Notes: generated from the sequence alone by a model not told the origin. Numbered from the stretch's first letter, positions 8,955-17,737 are shown. The stretch: DNA of 64,000 bases from Vallitaleaceae bacterium (GCA_028277605.1 JANQFZ010000050.1:37761-101760); one strand, 5' to 3'. Numbers and translations are program-made.

Positions 8955-9044
8955 GTTCTCATTCCTTATACCTGCCTTAGCTCCATCATAAAAGTATTGA
9001 TGGTCACATCTTATATAAAGACAAGTTTTCTTCTTATTACTCAA

Positions 9045-9112
9045 TATTCAAATAAAACAATAGGCATTGGACAATGGACAATTCGTATTGTCTACTGTAC
9101 ATTGACAATTGT
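9045..9112. repeat. cluster of short GACAAT/ATTGTC inverted repeats
   Basis: The gap between rnc and smc contains GGACAATGGACAATTCGTATTGTC, followed by GACAATTGTC. The units pair with each other (GACAAT-TCGT-ATTGTC and the self-complementary GACAATTGTC). I see no gene or clear U-tailed terminator in it. Function unknown. Confidence 0.5.
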
Positions 9113-9805
9113 CTAGTGAGATTTTATATTCTTGATCGCATTGTAAGCCGCTTCCTGCTCAGCTATTTTTTTGCTTCTCCCATTACCATGACCTAGTATT
9201 TTCCCATTATGTCTAACTTCAACTTCAAAAAGCTTATTATGGTCGGGACCCATTTCCTTAACGACCATATATTCAATCACATGATCACTATTTTTTTGTA
9301 CCAGCTCTTGCAAATGTGTTTTACTGTCGACAAACAGCTGCCTATTTTGAACGTTATTGAGAAGTGTTGCATAGATAAATTTTTTGGCGGCTTTAATACC
9401 ACCATCTAAATAGACTGCTCCAATTAATGCTTCTAGGGCATCTGATAAGACTGATGCTCTATTTCTGCCTCCTGAATTTTCTTCTCCTTTTCCTAGTAAC
9501 AAGTACTCACCAAGCTTGATTTCTTTAGATAAGCTTGCAAGAGTAGGTTCGCAGACAATGCTTGCTCTAAATTTTGTTAATTCTCCTTCGAGCATATGTT
9601 TATAGTTGTTAAACAAATAATCACTGGTTACAACCTCTAAAACAGCATCTCCCAAAAATTCTAACCGTTCATTATTCTCAAACTTGGACATTTTATGTTC
9701 ATTAGCAAAAGAACTATGCACCAAGGCTTGACTTAAGAGTTTGGGATTCTTAAATCTATATTTAATTATCGATTGAATTCTCTTTAGTTTGTCTTTCTTT
9801 AACAT
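9113..9805 (-). CDS. rnc: ribonuclease III
   Basis: RNase III cuts double-stranded RNA, including the 30S rRNA precursor and the SRP RNA precursor. The 230-residue product has the catalytic endonuclease domain with NERLEFLGDAVLEVVTSDYLF and the second acidic cluster SDALEALIGAVYLDGG, then a C-terminal double-stranded-RNA-binding domain (about residues 155-228, ending GRSKKIAEQEAAYNAIKNI). The start is the ATG at 9803-9805, six bases after GGAGGG; the nine extra codons upstream lack a ribosome-binding site. It heads the rnc-smc-ftsY unit. Confidence 0.97.
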   Translation of the reverse strand: MLKKDKLKRIQSIIKYRFKNPKLLSQALVHSSFANEHKMSKFENNERLEFLGDAVLEVVTSDYLFNNYKHMLEGELTKFRASIVCEPTLASLSKEIKLGEYLLLGKGEENSGGRNRASVLSDALEALIGAVYLDGGIKAAKKFIYATLLNNVQNRQLFVDSKTHLQELVQKNSDHVIEYMVVKEMGPDHNKLFEVEVRHNGKILGHGNGRSKKIAEQEAAYNAIKNIKSH

Positions 9806-9854
9806 GGTTACCCTCCTTACAAAAGAACTCATTCCTTAACCCATATACAGAGAT

Positions 9855-9883
9855 ATTTTAGCATGAATTGCATTTTTATACAA
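9855..9883 (-). promoter_or_regulatory. sigma-A promoter for rnc-smc-ftsY
   Basis: TTGTAT (9878-9883), 17 nt, TAAAAT (9855-9860) on the minus strand, about 50 bases upstream of the rnc start. The rest of the 9806-10071 gap holds the acpP terminators and no visible gene. Confidence 0.55.
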
Positions 9884-9998
9884 CTTTTAACTGATTTGAG
9901 TTCCCCCAATTTACTATTTTGCGCTTAACCATTAGGATATATAGACTAATTAACTATTTAAACTTAGCTTAATGCATTAACGCTATAAAGAAATTATA

Positions 9999-10061
9999 GG
10001 GTTGTCTTATGACACGACAGCCCTTTAGCAATAAATGCATTAAAGCCCTTTAAAGGGCTTT
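9999..10061 (-). terminator. two hairpins ending the plsX-acpP transcript
   Basis: The first hairpin is AAAGCCCTTTAAAGGGCTTT (10042-10061), a self-complementary stem. The second is GGGCTGTC / GACAACCC (9999-10023, one mismatch), followed on the minus strand by TATAATTTCTTTA. Together they separate acpP from the rnc promoter. Confidence 0.6.
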
Positions 10062-10071
10062 ATGTTTTTTG

Positions 10072-10302
10072 TCATTCATTGTGGTTTTTAATAGCTTGCA
10101 CGGCATCTCCTACCGTAATCAAATCTTCAGCTTCTTCATTATTAATCTCTATATCAAATTCTTCTTCAATAGCCATTATAATTTGCACCAAATCTAGTGA
10201 GTCGATGCTTAAATCATCTACAAATTTAGTATCCGCATCAATCTGGGAAGCATCCTCGCTTGTAAATTCTGATATAATCTCAACAAGCTTTTCGAGTTCC
10301 AT
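10072..10302 (-). CDS. acpP: acyl carrier protein
   Basis: ACP carries growing acyl chains on a 4'-phosphopantetheine arm during fatty acid synthesis. The 76-residue acidic protein has the attachment motif DSLDLVQIIMAIEEEF, with the modified serine at about residue 35, and the four-helix pattern of the family. It follows plsX directly; the fabD and fabG genes that sit between these two in Bacillus are absent here. Confidence 0.96.
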   Translation of the reverse strand: MELEKLVEIISEFTSEDASQIDADTKFVDDLSIDSLDLVQIIMAIEEEFDIEINNEEAEDLITVGDAVQAIKNHNE

Positions 10303-10369
10303 TATAATACCCCTTCTTTCTTAAATAATAATAGCTTTAAAGCTTAATTTGCTTCATAATCTTATGTGA

Positions 10370-11362
10370 TTATTTATGATTAATATTTTGCTCGATCTTT
10401 TCTTTAATATGCAGACTCGTAAATTTATGGCATTGTATTACAGTATTTTTAATAGCATAGGCATTGGAGCTACCGTGTGATTTTACAACCAATCCTTCTA
10501 ATCCTAACAAAGGCGCGCCTCCATATTCGGTATAATCAAATTGTTTTCTAAAATCAGAAAGTACAGGCTTTAAAATCATGCCTCCTATTTTACCTCTTAT
10601 AGATGACATAATAGACTCCTTCAACATACTCAATAAAGATAAGCCAAGTCCTTCTGTATATTTTAGGATAATATTACCAACAAAAGCATCACAGACAATC
10701 ACATCTGCTTTACCCTCTGTGATATCACGCGCTTCAATATTGCCAATAAAATTCAGATCTTCTTTTTCTAATAAAGCATATGCTTCTTTCGCTAAAGTGT
10801 TCCCTTTTGATTTTTCCTCACCAATGTTAACTATGGCAACTTTAGGGTTGCGAATACCAACTATGTTTTCTAAATAGATAGATCCCATATGGGCAAATTG
10901 GACTAGGTAACTCGGCTTTGCTTCTGCATTTGCACCACAGTCAATGAGTAAGGTAACCCCTTTTCTATTGGGAATTAATGAGCCAAGAGCAGGTCTTTCT
11001 ATCCCTTTTATTCTTCCTATAATTAATGTGCCTCCCGCAAGTATAGCACCTGTACTTCCAGCAGAGATAAAAGCATCAGCTTTTTTTTCTTTAACAAGGT
11101 TAAAGGCTTTTACCATGGATGCATCTTTTTTTCTTCTTATAGCAACGACTGGTGCTTCATGAACATCAATCACTTGAGAAGCATGAACCACTTCAATCTG
11201 CTGATTTGAATAGTTATATTTTGCTAACTCACGCTTAATTTCTTCTTCTTTACCCACTAATATGACATTTATAGATTGATCTTCTCTAACTGCCATTATA
11301 CAGCCTTTTACAATCTCTTCTGGTGCATGATCGCCACCCATCGCATCTACTGCAACATTCAT
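10370..11362 (-). CDS. plsX: phosphate acyltransferase PlsX
   Basis: PlsX converts acyl-ACP and phosphate to acyl-phosphate, the donor used by PlsY to start phospholipid synthesis. The 330 residues begin MNVAVDAMGGDHAPEEIVKG, the family signature, and contain ISAGSTGAILAGGTLIIGRIKGIERPAL, LIDCGANAE, and GLVVKSHGSSNAYAIKNT near the end. The start follows an AGAGGATGA ribosome-binding site. It lies between rpmF and acpP, the standard order. Partner genes plsY and plsC are not in this window. Confidence 0.97.
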   Translation of the reverse strand: MNVAVDAMGGDHAPEEIVKGCIMAVREDQSINVILVGKEEEIKRELAKYNYSNQQIEVVHASQVIDVHEAPVVAIRRKKDASMVKAFNLVKEKKADAFISAGSTGAILAGGTLIIGRIKGIERPALGSLIPNRKGVTLLIDCGANAEAKPSYLVQFAHMGSIYLENIVGIRNPKVAIVNIGEEKSKGNTLAKEAYALLEKEDLNFIGNIEARDITEGKADVIVCDAFVGNIILKYTEGLGLSLLSMLKESIMSSIRGKIGGMILKPVLSDFRKQFDYTEYGGAPLLGLEGLVVKSHGSSNAYAIKNTVIQCHKFTSLHIKEKIEQNINHK

Positions 11363-11445
11363 CCTCTAACAAGCCTCCTAGATCTGTCTAAAACTAATAT
11401 ACTAGATTTCTAATAGTTTTTCAACAGTTTTTTAGGTAAAACAAA

Positions 11446-11469
11446 AGGGCTGTTTTAAATTACAGCCCT
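11446..11469 (-). terminator. intrinsic terminator after rpmF
   Basis: On the minus strand AGGGCTGT, an 8-nt loop and ACAGCCCT are followed by TTTGTTTT. It lies between the rpmF stop and plsX, so the yceD-rpmF message probably ends here in part and plsX receives readthrough. Confidence 0.75.
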
Positions 11470-11475
11470 ACTTAA

Positions 11476-11655
11476 TTATTCAGTTTCAACAACAACTTTG
11501 TTTTTATAAGTACCACATGATTTGCAAACTCTATGAGGCATAACAAGCTCTCCACATTTACTGCATCTAACTAGGTTAGGTGGGGTTAGTTTCCAATTAG
11601 CTCTACGTTTATTTCTTCTGGCTTTAGAATGTTTTCCTTTTGGTCCTATTGCCAT
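11476..11655 (-). CDS. rpmF: 50S ribosomal protein L32
   Basis: A 59-residue ribosomal protein of the large subunit. Reading the minus strand from the ATG at 11653-11655 gives MAIGPKGKHSKARRNKRRAN, then WKLTPPNLVRCSKCGELVMP and HRVCKSCGTYKNKVVVETE. The two CxxC pairs form the zinc ribbon of the Zn-binding L32 type, so this is the C+ form. GGAGGTGTCACC precedes the start. It follows yceD by 15 bases, the conserved yceD-rpmF pairing. Confidence 0.96.
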   Translation of the reverse strand: MAIGPKGKHSKARRNKRRANWKLTPPNLVRCSKCGELVMPHRVCKSCGTYKNKVVVETE

Positions 11656-11670
11656 GGTGACACCTCCTTA

Positions 11671-12171
11671 TCATTCTTCCTTAAATAAGTCCTTAAGAAC
11701 AGCCAACCTAGGGTCTATATCATCATTCTGACATTCACACGGTCCATCATTTAAGTTCTTACCGCAATGCTTACATATTCCTTTACATGATTCATGGCAT
11801 AAAACTTTCATTGGAAACGCAATAATCAGTTCATTAAAAACTAACTTTTCTAAATCTAAGTTATAGCCATCCATATAACTTATGTCTTTAAACTCTGACG
11901 AATGAAATGCCACTTCTTTAGAAAAATCAGCTTTTAATGGGTAGTTGACTGGCTCTGCACATCTATGGCAGGGAATAACCAAGGTTGTTTCAATACTTCC
12001 ATTTAAATTGATTTCCCTATTTCCCCTGTGTAATATGGTTATTTTTAACTTAATAGGATCCACAACTTCATATAAATCGCCATCGAATTGGATGGAGTCA
12101 AATAAAATGCTCTTATGAATCTCTTTTTTCATTCCGTCATAAAGAAAAAAATCACTTAAGTTGATGAGCAT
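11671..12171 (-). CDS. YceD family (DUF177) protein
   Basis: YceD proteins are linked to 23S rRNA accumulation and are almost always encoded just before rpmF; the exact biochemical role is not settled. The product has 166 residues with LIVFNELIIAFPMKVLC and a cysteine-rich end, CHESCKGICKHCGKNLNDG and CEC, that probably binds a metal. An additional pair CHRC lies in the middle. I start at the ATG 12169-12171, preceded by AGGAGTGGTAGT. A perfect sigma-A promoter lies about 60 bases upstream. Confidence 0.9.
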   Translation of the reverse strand: MLINLSDFFLYDGMKKEIHKSILFDSIQFDGDLYEVVDPIKLKITILHRGNREINLNGSIETTLVIPCHRCAEPVNYPLKADFSKEVAFHSSEFKDISYMDGYNLDLEKLVFNELIIAFPMKVLCHESCKGICKHCGKNLNDGPCECQNDDIDPRLAVLKDLFKEE

Positions 12172-12229
12172 ACTACCACTCCTAGACATTTATAGAATAA
12201 TGGAGTTATTCAGCAAATAGCCACAGATT

Positions 12230-12258
12230 ATTATACCTATCTATCTAGCATTTGTCAA
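12230..12258 (-). promoter_or_regulatory. consensus sigma-A promoter for yceD-rpmF
   Basis: TTGACA (12253-12258), 17 nt, TATAAT (12230-12235) on the minus strand: a full match to the vegetative consensus. It drives yceD, rpmF and probably plsX-acpP by readthrough. Confidence 0.85.
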
Positions 12259-12335
12259 CTACTTATCGTTTGAGTTTCTCCATTTTTTAATTATAAATCC
12301 TTCAACACATTAAAAATAACCAGACTTATAGTGAC

Positions 12336-12377
12336 TGAAAAGCACCTATAACCAGTTTTTAGTATAGGTACTTTTCA
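12336..12377 (-). terminator. hairpin downstream of ackA
   Basis: TGAAAAGCACCTATA (12336-12350) pairs with TATAGGTACTTTTCA (12363-12377), one mismatch in 15 bp, loop 12 nt. It lies in the 266-base gap between ackA and yceD. The tail is not U-rich on the minus strand, so termination is likely but not certain. Confidence 0.5.
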
Positions 12378-12437
12378 ATCGTTGCAAACTATACATGCTT
12401 CGCAAGCAAAAAGAACCGTCCCTAGTACTTACAGTAC

Positions 12438-13634
12438 TTATGCTCGTACAATTTTTAGCGTTTCCTTAGCAATCATTAACTCTTCGTCTGTAGGTATGAC
12501 TAAAGATTTTACTTTAGCATCTGGATTAGAAAAATCTCTTTCTATCTCCCTGCACTTATTCTTTTCTTGATCCACGCTAACTCCAAGGTACGTTAAGTAA
12601 CTACATACATCTCTTCTTACATGATGATTGTTTTCTCCAAGACCTGCTGTAAATGCAACTGCATCTATACCATTCATAGCCGCTGCATAAGAACCTACAT
12701 ATTTGGCTACCCTATAGCAAAAAACGTCCATGGTTAGTTTTGCTTGCTCATTTTCCTCATCAACAGCATTTTCTAAATCTCTAAAATCACTGGATAAATT
12801 GGATAGTCCTAATACACCCGATTTTTTATTAAGAACATCCATTACTTCACTAATTGACATATTTTCTTTATTCGCAAGAAATTGAATAATAGCAGGATCG
12901 ACATCTCCACTTCTTGTTCCCATAATTAAGCCCTCTAGTGGTGTTAATCCCATACTAGTATCTACTGATACGCCTCTATCGACAGCACAGATACTTGCGC
13001 CATTGCCTAGATGACATACCACAATTTTCATATCTTTAATATCTCTTCCAAGCATTTCAGCTGTTCGATTGGCTACATATTTATGTGAGGTACCATGAAA
13101 ACCGTAACGTCTCAGCTTATGTTTCTCATAGTAATCATAAGGAAGACCATAAAGATAAGCTTTTTTAGGCATGGTTTGATGAAAAGCCGTATCAAAAACT
13201 CCAACCATTGGTATATTAGGTATTAATTTTTCACAAGCAGCAATACCAATAAGATTAGCTGGATTATGTAATGGGGCTAAATCACTACATTTTTTTACTG
13301 CTTCAATCACATCATCGTTAATTAATACAGACCCTGAAAATTCTTCTCCGCCATGAACAATTCTGTGCCCAACAGCATTAATTTCACTCATACTATTAAT
13401 AACACCATGCTCTTTTGATGTTAAAGCATCAATTACATACTGAACAGCATGAGTATGATCAGGCATATCTCCATTAACAATAACTTTATTACCATCTAGA
13501 GAGGTTTGCTTTAGTCTTGAATCATCAATACCAATTCTCTCGCATATTCCTTTTGCTAACACTTCTTCTTTATCCATATTAATCAATTGATACTTTAAAG
13601 AAGAACTTCCGCAATTCATAACTAATATATTCAC
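12438..13634 (-). CDS. ackA: acetate kinase
   Basis: AckA converts acetyl phosphate and ADP to acetate and ATP, the main ATP-yielding step of acetate fermentation in clostridia. The 398-residue product opens with MNILVMNCGSSSLKYQL and contains HRIVHGGEEFSGS, GFHGTSHKYVANRTAEML, VCHLGNGASICAV and GLTPLEGLIMGTRSGDVDP, covering the phosphate-, substrate- and nucleotide-binding sites of the ASKHA fold. It follows pta by 27 bases in one transcription unit. Confidence 0.98.
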   Translation of the reverse strand: MNILVMNCGSSSLKYQLINMDKEEVLAKGICERIGIDDSRLKQTSLDGNKVIVNGDMPDHTHAVQYVIDALTSKEHGVINSMSEINAVGHRIVHGGEEFSGSVLINDDVIEAVKKCSDLAPLHNPANLIGIAACEKLIPNIPMVGVFDTAFHQTMPKKAYLYGLPYDYYEKHKLRRYGFHGTSHKYVANRTAEMLGRDIKDMKIVVCHLGNGASICAVDRGVSVDTSMGLTPLEGLIMGTRSGDVDPAIIQFLANKENMSISEVMDVLNKKSGVLGLSNLSSDFRDLENAVDEENEQAKLTMDVFCYRVAKYVGSYAAAMNGIDAVAFTAGLGENNHHVRRDVCSYLTYLGVSVDQEKNKCREIERDFSNPDAKVKSLVIPTDEELMIAKETLKIVRA

Positions 13635-13661
13635 AGAGTTTCTCTCCTTCTAATTTATTTC

Positions 13662-14657
13662 TTAATTATTTTGAGCTTGTACAGCAGTAATGGCAACCAC
13701 ACCAACAATATCATCAGAGGAACAGCCTCTTGAAAGATCATTTACAGGCTTTGCAATACCTTGAGTCACTGGTCCATAGGCTTCAGCTTTAGCAAGTCGT
13801 TGTGTGAGCTTATATCCAATATTCCCAGAATCTAAATCAGGAAAGATCAAAACATTTGCTTGTCCAGCAACTGAACTACCTGGTGCTTTTTTTGAACCTA
13901 CACTTGGTACAATAGCTGCATCTAATTGTAATTCACCATCCAGTTTAATATCAGGAGCCATTGTTTTTGCTAATTTTGTCGCTTCAACCACTTTATCAAC
14001 ATCTGGGTGTGTAGCACTTCCCATTGTAGAATGTGATAACATACCGACAATAGGTTCTTCTTGAACTAGAGTTCTAAAGGACTTTGCAGAACTAAGAGCA
14101 ATTGAAGCCAGCTCTTGGGAATCTGGATTCTGCACTAAACCACAATCAGAAAAAATAAAAGTGCCGTTAGAACCAAAATCACAATCTGGTACAACCATAA
14201 CAAAAAAGGAAGAGACAAGCTTAGTTCCCGAAGCTGTTTTTAATATTTGTAATGATGGTCTTAAAACATTCGCCGTTGCACTGATTGCTCCAGCTACCAT
14301 ACCATCAGCTAAACCTTCTTTCACCATCATGACACCTAGATATAAAGCATCTTTTAGTAAAAGATTCTGAGCTTCTTCAAATGTCATGCCTTTTTTCTTG
14401 CGAAGGTCAACTAACTTTTCAACATAGACCTGCATTTTATCAAAACTCTCAGGATTAATAAATCGTGCTTTAGAAAGATCCAATCCACTACCAATCTGTT
14501 CAATTTCCTCTTTATTTCCTATCAATATCACATTAGCAATATCTTCAGCCAGTACCTTATGCGCTGCTTCAACCGTTCTTCTTTCGTAGGATTCAGGTAG
14601 TACAATGGTTTTCTTGTCTTGTCTTGCGCGCTCTTTAATTGTGTTAATAAAACTCAC
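13662..14657 (-). CDS. pta: phosphate acetyltransferase
   Basis: Pta makes acetyl phosphate from acetyl-CoA, feeding ackA. The short clostridial form (331 residues from the chosen start) shows KTIVLPESYERRTVEAA, GMVAGAISATANVLRPSLQI, MVVPDCDFGSNGTFIFSDCG, VGMLSHSTMGSA and a C-terminal VAGQANVLIFPDLDSGNIGYK. I choose the GTG at 14655-14657 because AAAGGAGA stands ten bases before it and the protein then begins VSFINTIKERAR, as in relatives; the ATG 24 codons upstream lies on the promoter. Confidence 0.95.
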   Translation of the reverse strand: MSFINTIKERARQDKKTIVLPESYERRTVEAAHKVLAEDIANVILIGNKEEIEQIGSGLDLSKARFINPESFDKMQVYVEKLVDLRKKKGMTFEEAQNLLLKDALYLGVMMVKEGLADGMVAGAISATANVLRPSLQILKTASGTKLVSSFFVMVVPDCDFGSNGTFIFSDCGLVQNPDSQELASIALSSAKSFRTLVQEEPIVGMLSHSTMGSATHPDVDKVVEATKLAKTMAPDIKLDGELQLDAAIVPSVGSKKAPGSSVAGQANVLIFPDLDSGNIGYKLTQRLAKAEAYGPVTQGIAKPVNDLSRGCSSDDIVGVVAITAVQAQNN

Positions 14658-14700
14658 GATAGAATAATCTCCTTTCAACCAACCATATAATGTCACTTTC

Positions 14701-14730
14701 ATTATAATATTAATGTTTATTGTATACAAT
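14701..14730 (-). promoter_or_regulatory. pta-ackA promoter with overlapping palindrome
   Basis: TTGTAT (14724-14729), 17 nt, TATAAT (14701-14706) on the minus strand. The -35 box lies inside the 12-bp perfect palindrome ATTGTATACAAT (14719-14730), the kind of site bound by dimeric repressors such as GntR-family proteins. The regulator is unknown. Confidence 0.65.
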
Positions 14731-14915
14731 ATATATTTTTGTTTTTTTTCACTTTCTTAATAATAATCGATAGAGATTGATAAGAAACACGTATAATTAC
14801 CATTTTATGGTTAAAATTAATGTAGAACATATTTAACTTATGCTTGATTAAAAGAATTAAATCCATTAAACTAATTTTAAACACATTATTATTTTTAACC
14901 TAAGGTGGATGATTT

Positions 14916-16181
14916 ATGCGAGTTGTTGGTATTATTGCTGAGTACAACCCATTTCACAAGGGACATCAGTTTCAATTAGAAGAAGCAAAAAGAGTAACAA
15001 ACGCTGATTTTTGTATTGTTATTATGAGCGGTCATTATGTTCAAAGAGGGGAACCTGCCATTCTAGATAAGTGGACAAGAGCTGAAATGGCTTTAAATAA
15101 TGGCGCTGATTTGGTTATAGAACTACCTGTTCATTTTTCAACAGCAAGTGCAGAGTTTTTTAGTTTTGCATCTGTTTGTCTTTTAGAACAATTAGGACTC
15201 GTGGATGCATTATGTTTTGGTAGTGAGGCTGGCTCCATTCCTCTATTAGAAGCAGTTGCTCGGGTTCTTGTAGAAGAACCCGAAGACTATAAAGTATTAT
15301 TAAAGTCTTTTATGAAACAAGGATACAGCTATGTTACATCAAGAGCTATGGCTCTTTTAAATTATTTAGATGGTATAGATGATAATGAAAGTATAGAAAA
15401 TACCAATGCACTCCGTCGATTAATCAAATCACCTAATAATATTCTTGGAATTGAGTACATTAAAGCCATAATTAAACTAAATAGTAAGATTCAGCCCTAT
15501 ACCATTAAACGTATGGGTGCACACTATCATGATGACTCAATTAATAAAAGCTTACCTTCTGCAACAGCCATTCGAAAGGCTATTTTCAATCAGCAATCTC
15601 TAAAGGATATTGAAGCTTCTGTCCCAAAGACAGCTTATGATTTATTATTGAATACTCTACAGCAAAGAAAAGCCCCCGTTTACTTAGATGACTATTCTCC
15701 TATACTACAATATAAGCTACTTATGCTGCCTTCTTCCTCATTAGAACACTATGTGGATATCAACGAAGGTATACAAAACCGTTTTAAACAGCTTGCAAAA
15801 AAGTATTATAACATCTCAGAAATTGTCCGTTTTGCGAATACTAAGCGCTATCCTCACTCAAAGATCCGTAGAGCATTGCTCCATATTCTACTAGATATAA
15901 AGAAAGACTCCTTTAATCATTATATTAAACATGGGTATGCACAATATATTCGCGTGTTAGGATTTAAAAAGACTAGCAGTGCTTTGCTAAAAGCCTTAAA
16001 AGAAACTGCAAGACTACCAATTATATCCAATGTAAAAGATGCTTTTATACAATTAGAAAACCTCCAGAAGAATATGCTGTTAGATGAAATTAAAGCGACA
16101 GAATGCTACAATCTTATTTTAAGACAAAAGTATGATCTGAATATGAAAAATGACTATAATCAACCCATGATTATTGTATAA
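14916..16181 (+). CDS. tmcAL: tRNA(Met) cytidine acetate ligase TmcAL
   Basis: TmcAL (YlbM) makes N4-acetylcytidine at position 34 of elongator tRNA-Met, using acetate and ATP through an acetyl-adenylate rather than acetyl-CoA. The 421-residue protein starts with the nucleotidyltransferase segment GIIAEYNPFHKGHQFQLEEA (HxGH-type site) followed by VIMSGHYVQRGEPAILDKW, GADLVIELPV and CFGSE. The start follows TAAGGTGGATGATTT. It is divergent from pta-ackA, which also handle acetate, and precedes ylbJ; both neighbourhoods are conserved in Firmicutes. Confidence 0.93.
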   Translation: MRVVGIIAEYNPFHKGHQFQLEEAKRVTNADFCIVIMSGHYVQRGEPAILDKWTRAEMALNNGADLVIELPVHFSTASAEFFSFASVCLLEQLGLVDALCFGSEAGSIPLLEAVARVLVEEPEDYKVLLKSFMKQGYSYVTSRAMALLNYLDGIDDNESIENTNALRRLIKSPNNILGIEYIKAIIKLNSKIQPYTIKRMGAHYHDDSINKSLPSATAIRKAIFNQQSLKDIEASVPKTAYDLLLNTLQQRKAPVYLDDYSPILQYKLLMLPSSSLEHYVDINEGIQNRFKQLAKKYYNISEIVRFANTKRYPHSKIRRALLHILLDIKKDSFNHYIKHGYAQYIRVLGFKKTSSALLKALKETARLPIISNVKDAFIQLENLQKNMLLDEIKATECYNLILRQKYDLNMKNDYNQPMIIV

Positions 16182-16246
16182 TACTTAGGTATATTTCTAT
16201 GTTTTTATAATATAATTGTATAGATAAAAATGAGCCTTGGTGCCTT

Positions 16247-17194
16247 ATGTTAAAACTAAAAAAGCATTATCTCTATAATAGCTTAATTATAGTACTATTA
16301 GTCTTAATCATTTCTCTTCCTAAAATATCTATGGATGCAGCAAAAAAGGGACTACTTCTGTGGTTTAATGTGATTATCCCAACTTTGTTTCCCTTTATCT
16401 TGATATCCAATATGATCGTTCATTCTAACCTTATTTATTTTTTTAATCGACTACTGAACTCACTTATGTCCAAGCTCTTTTTATTACCAGGTACAGCTGG
16501 TTATGGCTTATTAGCTGGCTTATTATGTGGCTATCCTGTAGGAGCTAAGATCACTACTGACCTATACAATCAAAAGAACATTACTCTTAAGCAGGCTCAG
16601 TATATGATGACTTTTTGCAATAATGCTAGTCCTATGTTTGTTATTGGTTTTATCGCCACAGGATTAATTAAAACACCTTCTTTAGGACTTATGATACTTA
16701 TCGCTATTTATAGTTCTAATTTACTAACCGCTTGGATTTATCAGGTTTTATATGCCTCCCACTTAAATACGTTCAAGGAATCCTATACCATTTTGCAGAA
16801 GAAAAGAGATACCATAAGCTTTAAGCTACTAGATAGCAGTCTTATGGATACAATAACCCTTATAGTGAAAATAGGCGGCTATATCATTTTCTTTTCTATT
16901 ATTTTAAGCTGCTTAAGTCTTGTTCCATTACAAACAACTCTTGTCCACACATTTTTATTGAGCACAGTAGAGTTAGCTAATGGTGTTGAATTATTATCCA
17001 GTTCAACCTATACTATGGCAACGAAATTTGTCATGCTCTCAACCCTAACAGCCTTTGGTGGTTTCTCTATTTATGCTCAAACTGCTAGTATATTATCAAC
17101 GACTAATATCAGCTGCAAAAGTTACTTTATATCTAAAATCATTAATGGTATTATTACTTTTTTTATTGCTTTATTATTTTCGTTTTTTATGTAG
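16247..17194 (+). CDS. ylbJ: sporulation integral membrane protein YlbJ
   Basis: YlbJ is a multi-pass membrane protein made in the mother cell under sigma-E and needed for normal spore cortex formation. The 315-residue product has about eight hydrophobic segments and the recognisable loops AAKKGLLLWFNVIIPTLFPF, GTAGYGLLAGLLCGYPVGAK and TTDLYNQKNIT, then CNNASPMFVIGF, which resemble the nucleoside-transporter-like gate region of the family. It follows tmcAL by 65 bases and converges on the unknown coiled-coil gene at 17216. I did not identify a convincing sigma-E promoter. Confidence 0.9.
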   Translation: MLKLKKHYLYNSLIIVLLVLIISLPKISMDAAKKGLLLWFNVIIPTLFPFILISNMIVHSNLIYFFNRLLNSLMSKLFLLPGTAGYGLLAGLLCGYPVGAKITTDLYNQKNITLKQAQYMMTFCNNASPMFVIGFIATGLIKTPSLGLMILIAIYSSNLLTAWIYQVLYASHLNTFKESYTILQKKRDTISFKLLDSSLMDTITLIVKIGGYIIFFSIILSCLSLVPLQTTLVHTFLLSTVELANGVELLSSSTYTMATKFVMLSTLTAFGGFSIYAQTASILSTTNISCKSYFISKIINGIITFFIALLFSFFM

Positions 17195-17215
17195 ATGACA
17201 TTCGTTTCATTATTT

Positions 17216-17725
17216 CTAAGAAGACTTTCTACTCTTGAGGTCATTCTTATTACCTTCTAATACTTGAAGCTGGTTTTGCATATTGTTTTCTAATTTAATG
17301 TACTCATTATGCATTTCAATGAGTGATTCTTTTACCATTTCTTGAAGTGTCTCAATAATTTCATCCGCATATTCATAAGCACCCAACTTAAGCTCTCTAT
17401 GTGTATTTTTTGCTTCTGAAATAAGCTCTTCTGCCTGCTCATAAGCTTTTTGTGTTATTTCATGTTCATTAATCAGCTTCAAAACACGTGATTCGGTTTC
17501 TTTTTCAACATTCTCTGCTGATTTTTGGGCTTCTAATAAGATATTTTCTTTTTCTTTTAATAATCGTTCAGCTCGTTTTAGTTCTTCTGGCAGCTTTAAT
17601 CTTATATCTGTTAAAAACTCGTAAACAACGTCGATATCAACCATGACTTTGGATGAAAGAGGCACTTTTTTACAGCCCTCAAAATAATCTTCCATTTCAT
17701 TTAGTAACTGATATATATTTCCCAT
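17216..17725 (-). CDS. coiled-coil protein of unknown function
   Basis: I do not recognise a named family with certainty. The 169-residue product starts MGNIYQLLNEMEDYFEGCKK and from about residue 45 to 150 is one long charged coiled coil rich in Glu, Lys, Ala and Leu, without membrane or signal segments. The layout recalls DivIVA-like or ATP-synthase-b-like stalk proteins found beside coaD in clostridia, where a cell-envelope or division role is sometimes assumed; that is inference. It is 12 bases downstream of coaD and probably co-transcribed with it. Confidence 0.8.
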   Translation of the reverse strand: MGNIYQLLNEMEDYFEGCKKVPLSSKVMVDIDVVYEFLTDIRLKLPEELKRAERLLKEKENILLEAQKSAENVEKETESRVLKLINEHEITQKAYEQAEELISEAKNTHRELKLGAYEYADEIIETLQEMVKESLIEMHNEYIKLENNMQNQLQVLEGNKNDLKSRKSS

Positions 17726-17737
17726 TGCTATACCTCC

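Noticed and set aside
7144..8991. Open frames on the plus strand inside smc (60-80 codons)
   Set aside because: They lie antisense to a well-supported SMC coding region, have no ribosome-binding sites and show no recognisable protein pattern.
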